Source: an uncultured Clostridia bacterium | GTDB lineage: Bacteria; Bacillota; Clostridia; Lachnospirales; Lachnospiraceae | DNA: 11,702 nt | Assembly: GCA_946186175.1 (NCBI GenBank) | Contig: CAMHMG010000083.1 | Span: 1 to 11,702, forward strand | Direction: 5' to 3' | Shown here: in pieces, positions 7,420 through 11,702 of the stretch | How the letters are laid out: each line of letters opens with the position of its first letter | Numbering within the stretch: the stretch's first letter is position 1 | Position numbers and translations under genes: made by a program | The notes under the pieces: generated by a model | What the model was told of the DNA's origin: nothing | Seen by the model: the letters and a program-made list of their open reading frames with translations, nothing else | Database searches by the model: none

Positions 7420-8961
7420 CTATCTTTGTAAAATATATAACAATTTTTCAAATACAGTTAGATTCTCTTTTACAACAATCGCAATATTCTTCTTCGCCCT
7501 GCTTAAACCATGATATAGATTTCTAACCCTTGAATTATTATCAACTATATCCTTATTTCGAAGAAAACCATTCTCATCATAATGGAATGTATCATCGATC
7601 ATCATAACAACCTTATCAAATTCCTTGCAGGTTGCCGCTAATGTATCGACCCCATCATCCCATATATAAATGTATCCATCTCTTTCAAAATTCTGCAAAA
7701 GAATCTCCGCCTCTTTGTCATCATTTGCATAAACAAGTGAAACAGATGGATAGTCATGTCTGTAATTTCTTCCATGAACACACATGACACAGGCGATAAA
7801 TGATGACAATTCACTATTCATACGGATACGGTTTGTAAGTTTATATCTCATATATCCTTCGATACCCTCAATGAGCTCTGCACCACCGGAATATCGCTCC
7901 TCCGGTGCAATAGCATCCTCTTTGTCGTAGGAGAATATAACAGGAACCTTACACTGCCTTGCAAAATCAAGAATTGCAGATAAGGAGCATTCATTGATTC
8001 TATGCCCTTCATCTATTAGTATAGCCGAATAATCATTATGTAATGTTAAAATATTTTTATTCTCAATCGTTTCAATTTTTTTCGATGTAGTTTCCTCAAT
8101 AAAATTATTAGATACAGCTTTATCAATGATTATCTCACGAATATCATCACAATAATAGAAATCCACACGTTTAAGTCGTTCATCAAGCTGTTCCAACTCC
8201 TTTTCATGAGAGCCGAAATGAAGCACACAAACTCTCTGTCCTTTGGATAACTGCATGGCAATGTCATAAAGGAGAATAGTCTTTCCGGTGCCCGGAAGTC
8301 CTGTAAAACCCTGTACGGAAAACTCACGCTTGATATGGCCGTCGTTATGTCTGATATTTTTGAAAATCGACTTTCTTATATCCTTCTGCTGAAGTGTTAG
8401 AAAATACTCCTGTCTTAAAAAACGACCCGGATCTGTAAGAGGCGATATAAGATATCTGTCTTCCTTGAATAGTTCTTCTATATTACCATCATAGCAGTTC
8501 TCCTGTCGTTCGATAACCTTACCAAGCTCTTCCCACTCACAATCCACTAGTCTTCCACTGTTAGAAAGTCTTACAAGCCTGTTCTGGTTACTGATAAAAG
8601 TATAGAAATACATATTCTTAGAAAGAGTTGATAGATAGTATTTATTCTGAATCAGCTGCCTTCTGATCATATCCTCACTTACATTACCGCTTTTTAATTC
8701 AATATTAACGACAATATCATCATTAACGCGAAGCAGGTCGAATTCCTTGCCGAGCTTAGGCATAGTAAATGAATAAAAGAAAGCAAGGGCTTCGGAATCC
8801 TCAACAACCTCACTCAAATGCGCAGAAAAAGATCTGAGCCCTGCAATCTCCCATTTCTTTATCTTCAAGAAACGATTTCTCTTTGACATCTGTCGTTCCA
8901 ATCGTTCTATATCTTGAGAATTATCAATTCTTGTAAGCGCATAAATGTTAATCGGTTTCAT
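7420..8961 (-). CDS. PD-(D/E)XK-like nuclease domain fused to SF1/DUF2075-like helicase ATPase
   Basis: This 513-residue protein appears to join two activities. In the N-terminal part, EFDLLRV (73-79) and VVNIELKSG (84-92) fit a PD-(D/E)XK core (Asp75, Glu88, Lys90), as in NERD-like nucleases. The ATPase part has Walker A GLPGTGKT (221-228), Walker B AILIDEGH (313-320), a motif III-like SYDKED (344-349), the arginine motif LTNRIRMN (375-382) and a motif VI-like LYHGLSRAKKNIAIVV (482-497). This is the SF1 helicase order found in DUF2075 proteins. It would act on nucleic acid in the cytosol, probably unwinding or cutting DNA. It begins 4 bp after the GGDEF gene, with its AGGGGTGA site inside that gene's end, and stops 10 bp before the VWA start. 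Catalytic activity is inferred. Confidence 0.75.
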   Translation of the reverse strand: MKPINIYALTRIDNSQDIERLERQMSKRNRFLKIKKWEIAGLRSFSAHLSEVVEDSEALAFFYSFTMPKLGKEFDLLRVNDDIVVNIELKSGNVSEDMIRRQLIQNKYYLSTLSKNMYFYTFISNQNRLVRLSNSGRLVDCEWEELGKVIERQENCYDGNIEELFKEDRYLISPLTDPGRFLRQEYFLTLQQKDIRKSIFKNIRHNDGHIKREFSVQGFTGLPGTGKTILLYDIAMQLSKGQRVCVLHFGSHEKELEQLDERLKRVDFYYCDDIREIIIDKAVSNNFIEETTSKKIETIENKNILTLHNDYSAILIDEGHRINECSLSAILDFARQCKVPVIFSYDKEDAIAPEERYSGGAELIEGIEGYMRYKLTNRIRMNSELSSFIACVMCVHGRNYRHDYPSVSLVYANDDKEAEILLQNFERDGYIYIWDDGVDTLAATCKEFDKVVMMIDDTFHYDENGFLRNKDIVDNNSRVRNLYHGLSRAKKNIAIVVKENLTVFEKLLYILQR

Positions 8962-8965
8962 TTAC

Positions 8966-10123
8966 TCACCCCTGCACCTGACGTCTCCTATCATGTGTCT
9001 TATAATATTCATTCTTGTTTATATACATCAGATCATCAATCTTTTTCATGAAATCCATATCACTATTATTATACAAATCAAAAACATCCCCGCCTATAGC
9101 AGTAGATAACTGATATGGTTTATCCGATGTTTTATTATACTCATCTATTCCTGCTTTGATTCTTTCTGTATACTCAGTAACAGTATTCTCATCAGCCTTA
9201 TTGATGATAACCACAAACTCATCTCCGGCAAATCTTACCACAACACCGTCATTCTGAATAATATTTGAAATAATATTAACCAGTGTAATCAGCGCGTTAT
9301 CTCCCTCTGAATGTGAATATTTATCATTGATCCACTTGAAATCATTAAGATCTAACATAATGGCAGCAAATTTGTATTTATGTTTTTTCTTATAACTTTC
9401 AACGATCTTATCAAGCTCATATCTGTTAAATGCACCGGTCAGCTTGTCAATATAAAGCATTTCATGCTGCATACTTATGATTATGGAGATAAATGATATC
9501 GCAAATCCTACGGGCTGTAATGAAATACCATAATAAATAGTTTGAATTACAATACATGCAGTTATTGGAAGAAGAAATTCCCAAACCGGAAAATATCTCA
9601 GTGAACCTTCCCTGATCCTCGCAATCAAATAAATGATAAGTCCATAAGATACCATTAACAAACCAAAACCAATGAAAAAATAATAACCATACAATCTTCT
9701 ATATACATTATTCTCATCTATAACAAATACAATAGGATAAAAAATATTTACAATAAGCATAGTGGATTCTATGATGAATATAACAAATACCAGCGCTTTA
9801 TGAAAATTAGAAATATTCTTATGTATATGGAATGATACCAAAAACACAACTCCGGCACCAACAATGAAATTATGTATGTACAAAACAGTATTAGACAAAA
9901 ATAATAATATATAACTTAATTTTCCGGGTCTGCCATCAAAATAATATGCGAACGGATCAACTATACAGTCGATAAATGTTGCAATAATCAGTATAAAAAG
10001 GAGTTTACTTTCTCTTTCCCGGTTTGGAAGTAACCAGCCTTTAGTAAATAAGATTAAAGAAAGTATCAAAACACCAATATAATCAGCAATAAATGCACTT
10101 GTCAAATTAATTCCGGATTCCAC
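8966..10123 (-). CDS. Membrane-bound GGDEF protein, putative diguanylate cyclase
   Basis: This 385-residue protein has about seven or eight predicted membrane helices in residues 10-218, then a GGDEF domain (about 222-378). The domain shows DKLTGAFNR (226-234), the metal-site stretch MLDLNDFK (256-263, Asp258), the active-site motif AGDEF (299-303) and a C-terminal LMYINKNEYYK (365-375). AGDEF replaces GGDEF but keeps the acidic residues, so cyclic di-GMP synthesis is plausible. No RxxD inhibitory site lies five residues before the motif. The membrane part looks like a 7TM-style sensor with no recognised ligand. The start is GTG at 10123-10121, behind GGAG at 10137-10134; a nearby ATG is out of frame. 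Four bases separate it from the nuclease-helicase gene. It may be a signal input for the cassette or an unrelated passenger. Confidence 0.9.
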   Translation of the reverse strand: MESGINLTSAFIADYIGVLILSLILFTKGWLLPNRERESKLLFILIIATFIDCIVDPFAYYFDGRPGKLSYILLFLSNTVLYIHNFIVGAGVVFLVSFHIHKNISNFHKALVFVIFIIESTMLIVNIFYPIVFVIDENNVYRRLYGYYFFIGFGLLMVSYGLIIYLIARIREGSLRYFPVWEFLLPITACIVIQTIYYGISLQPVGFAISFISIIISMQHEMLYIDKLTGAFNRYELDKIVESYKKKHKYKFAAIMLDLNDFKWINDKYSHSEGDNALITLVNIISNIIQNDGVVVRFAGDEFVVIINKADENTVTEYTERIKAGIDEYNKTSDKPYQLSTAIGGDVFDLYNNSDMDFMKKIDDLMYINKNEYYKTHDRRRQVQG

Positions 10124-10159
10124 AATAATACATCTCCATAAATATTATAAGCATCAGTG

Positions 10160-10210
10160 GTTATTAAAAGTATCTTTTTGCTACATAATGAAACATTTTA
10201 CTTTAATAAC
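10160..10210. repeat. Imperfect inverted repeat between the MoxR and GGDEF genes
   Basis: GTTATTAAAAGTA (10160-10172) is repeated inverted as TACTTTAATAAC (10199-10210), differing by one extra A, with about 26 bases between the arms. It fills much of the 94-bp gap. On the minus strand the hairpin is not followed by a U tract, so it is a poor terminator. An operator or mRNA-processing hairpin is possible. A TATAAT at 10149-10144 follows on the minus strand, but without a good -35 box and too close to the GGDEF ribosome site for a normal leader. Confidence 0.4.
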
Positions 10211-10217
10211 AACAATC

Positions 10218-11033
10218 TTAATATAATTTTGCTTTATTAAGCGCTTCAAGATCTTCGTCTTTCTTAAGAAGAACACCGACAAAAGGTAAGGTTTCACGTA
10301 ATTTCTCTGTATCGGTTCCTGACAGGATCAAAGCTCTTATCCAGTCTATAAGCTCAGATGTACTTGGTTTCTTTCTAATATCTTTGATGGTTCTTATCCA
10401 ATAGAATGTATCTAAAACATTCTTAAGTACATTTTCTTCAAGATGGTCAAAATGAGCATTGACAATCTCAGTCATCTGCTCCCTGTCCGGAAAGCTAATG
10501 TAATGGAATATACATCTTCTAAGGAATGCATCAGGCAGCTCCTTCTCAGCATTAGATGTAATAACAACAATAGGACGAACTTTAGCCTTAACAGTCTCCT
10601 TTGTCTCGTGAATATAGAATTCCATCTTGTCAAGCTCCCACAAAAGATCATTAGGAAATTCAAGATCAGCCTTGTCAATCTCATCTATAAGAAGAATTAC
10701 CTGTTCATCAGAAGAAAACGCCTCTCCAAGCTTCCCAAGCTTAATATAATGAGAAATGTCATCCACTCCGTCCTCACCAAACTGTGAATCATACAGACGC
10801 TGTATCGTATCATACACATACAGACCATCCTGAGCTTTGGTAGTTGACTTAATATTCCATACGATCAACTTCTTGTCCATAGACTTGCTTATAGCATCCG
10901 CAAGCATTGTCTTACCAGTTCCGGGCTCTCCTTTTATAAGCAGCGGTTTCTGCAATGCAACTGCAACATCAACAGCAGCCATAAGCTCTTCACTTGCAAC
11001 ATAATCCTTGCTTCCTGTGAATTTTGTTTCCAT
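10218..11033 (-). CDS. MoxR-type AAA+ ATPase
   Basis: This 271-residue protein has a single AAA+ module with Walker A GEPGTGKT (35-42), Walker B LLIDEIDKAD (114-123), sensor 1 VVITSNAEKELPDAFLRRC (156-174) with arginine-finger candidates Arg172/Arg173, and a sensor 2 region KPSTSELIDWIRAL (222-235). The length and motif spacing fit the MoxR/CoxD branch, ring-forming ATPases that act as chaperones together with VWA partners. The VWA gene at 6210-7409 is the obvious partner and lies in the same apparent operon. The ATG follows a GAGGA site at normal spacing. The gene starts 45 bp after proA with no terminator between them, so read-through from proA is likely. The client complex is unknown. Confidence 0.92.
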   Translation of the reverse strand: METKFTGSKDYVASEELMAAVDVAVALQKPLLIKGEPGTGKTMLADAISKSMDKKLIVWNIKSTTKAQDGLYVYDTIQRLYDSQFGEDGVDDISHYIKLGKLGEAFSSDEQVILLIDEIDKADLEFPNDLLWELDKMEFYIHETKETVKAKVRPIVVITSNAEKELPDAFLRRCIFHYISFPDREQMTEIVNAHFDHLEENVLKNVLDTFYWIRTIKDIRKKPSTSELIDWIRALILSGTDTEKLRETLPFVGVLLKKDEDLEALNKAKLY

Positions 11034-11078
11034 ATATTAATCCTCATTTCTATAACATAATTTTTGTAAGTTGATAAC

Positions 11079-11702
11079 CTAAGGCCTTACCTGTCCATTA
11101 CCGTATATAATATACTTAGTTGTCGTCAAGGCCTCTAAGCCCATAGGTCCTCTTGCATGAAGCTTCTGGGTACTTATTCCGATCTCAGCACCAAAACCGA
11201 ACTCAAAACCATCTGTAAATCTAGTTGAAGCATTGACATACACTGCTGCGGAATCAATTTCATTCAGGAACTTCTGAGCATTATCGTAATCCTTAGTGAT
11301 AATTGATTCGGAATGTCCTGTGGAATTGCGGTTAATATGCTCTATTGCTTCATCAATATTGTCGACTACCTTAGCGGAAATAATCTTAGCCAGATATTCT
11401 GTACTGTAATCCTCATCAGTGGCAGCTACAACAGATGAATCAAATTCCTGTATCGTAACATCACCCCTGATCTCACAATCATTTTCTTTTAACATTGTAA
11501 TGATCTTAGGGGCTGCCTCTTTAACAATATCCTTATGGATTACAAGAGATTCACATGCATTACATACACCAAGTCTCTGAAGCTTAGCATTTTTAATTAT
11601 ATTAACCGCCATATCTACATCAGCGCTTGCATCCACATATACATGACAGTTTCCTGTACCGGTCTCAATAACAGGAACAGTAGCATTCTCAACAACTGAA
11701 CG
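11079..11702 (-). CDS. proA: Gamma-glutamyl phosphate reductase (glutamate-5-semialdehyde dehydrogenase), 5' end cut by window edge
   Basis: The visible 207 residues are the C-terminal half of ProA, which reduces gamma-glutamyl phosphate to glutamate-5-semialdehyde with NADPH in the second step of proline synthesis. The frame is open to the last base of the window. The visible start has ENATVPVIETGTGNCHVYVD, the conserved stretch before the catalytic region, and RLGVCNACESLVIH carries the catalytic cysteine (residue 47 of the fragment). The end ARGPMGLEALTTTKYI...GNGQVR is the typical ProA C-terminus, so the gene is intact at its 3' end. The remaining N-terminal part lies beyond 11702. The GTG at 11636 is an internal valine codon and not a start. 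It is the first visible gene of the block leading to the MoxR ATPase. Confidence 0.96.
   Translation of the reverse strand, partial: RSVVENATVPVIETGTGNCHVYVDASADVDMAVNIIKNAKLQRLGVCNACESLVIHKDIVKEAAPKIITMLKENDCEIRGDVTIQEFDSSVVAATDEDYSTEYLAKIISAKVVDNIDEAIEHINRNSTGHSESIITKDYDNAQKFLNEIDSAAVYVNASTRFTDGFEFGFGAEIGISTQKLHARGPMGLEALTTTKYIIYGNGQVRP

Noticed and set aside
7410..7451. TTG-initiated extension of the VWA gene adding 14 residues
   Set aside because: It overlaps the nuclease-helicase gene by 32 bp and lacks a ribosome site, whereas the ATG at 7409 has GGAG seven bases upstream.
10443..10787. 114-codon open frame on the plus strand within the MoxR gene
   Set aside because: It is antisense to a clear AAA+ gene, has no recognisable domain and is rich in rare or hydrophobic strings as expected of a shadow frame.
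11079..11636. Separate short gene starting at the GTG at 11636
   Set aside because: The frame remains open to the window edge with conserved ProA residues, so the GTG is an internal valine codon.
1..11702. CRISPR array, tRNA/rRNA genes, insertion sequences or prophage modules
   Set aside because: No regularly spaced repeats, no RNA-gene-like cloverleaf or rRNA stretch and no transposase or phage structural frame were seen on either strand.

Overview
The window is AT-rich and every gene that can be supported lies on the minus strand, so transcription runs from high to low coordinates. AGGAGG-type ribosome sites, AT-rich codon use, occasional TTG/GTG starts and the style of the proteins (ECF sigma factor with a membrane partner, ATPase with a DUF4143-like C-terminus, CoxE-type VWA protein, short GGDEF protein) point to a low-GC Firmicute. 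A gut or rumen Lachnospiraceae member is most likely; that placement is inference from protein style and no marker gene is present. No rRNA, tRNA, CRISPR array, insertion sequence or phage module was found.

Read in the direction of transcription there are three blocks. Block 1 (11702 to about 5988) starts with the 3' part of proA (proline synthesis), cut by the window edge. It is followed by a MoxR-type AAA+ ATPase, a multi-pass membrane GGDEF protein, a fusion of a PD-(D/E)XK-like nuclease domain with an SF1/DUF2075-like helicase ATPase, and a CoxE-type VWA protein. It ends at a good intrinsic terminator (5988-6034). MoxR and CoxE-type VWA proteins normally work as a pair and usually sit next to each other; here a c-di-GMP-type gene and a nuclease-helicase separate them, with gaps of 94, 4 and 10 bp. 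This is the most interesting part of the window.

Block 2 (5835 to about 1032) follows an AT-rich gap of about 374 bp, which holds the block 1 terminator, a possible recombinase remnant and presumably the block 2 promoter. It encodes a second ATPase with a nuclease-like C-terminus (AAA_14/DUF4143 type, TTG start), the ribosome-associated GTPase HflX, an uncharacterised papain/C39-like cysteine peptidase candidate and a MATE-family exporter. It ends in a perfect 15-bp-arm palindrome (1032-1062) that looks like a terminator.

Block 3 (972 to 2) is an ECF sigma factor whose stop codon overlaps the start of a two-helix membrane protein, in the position and style of an anti-sigma factor. Its promoter probably lies in, or right against, the block 2 terminator.

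The core functions (proA, hflX, MATE, sigma factor) are ordinary. The part worth following up is the MoxR / GGDEF / nuclease-helicase / VWA cassette, together with the small unrecognised cysteine peptidase between hflX and the MATE gene.
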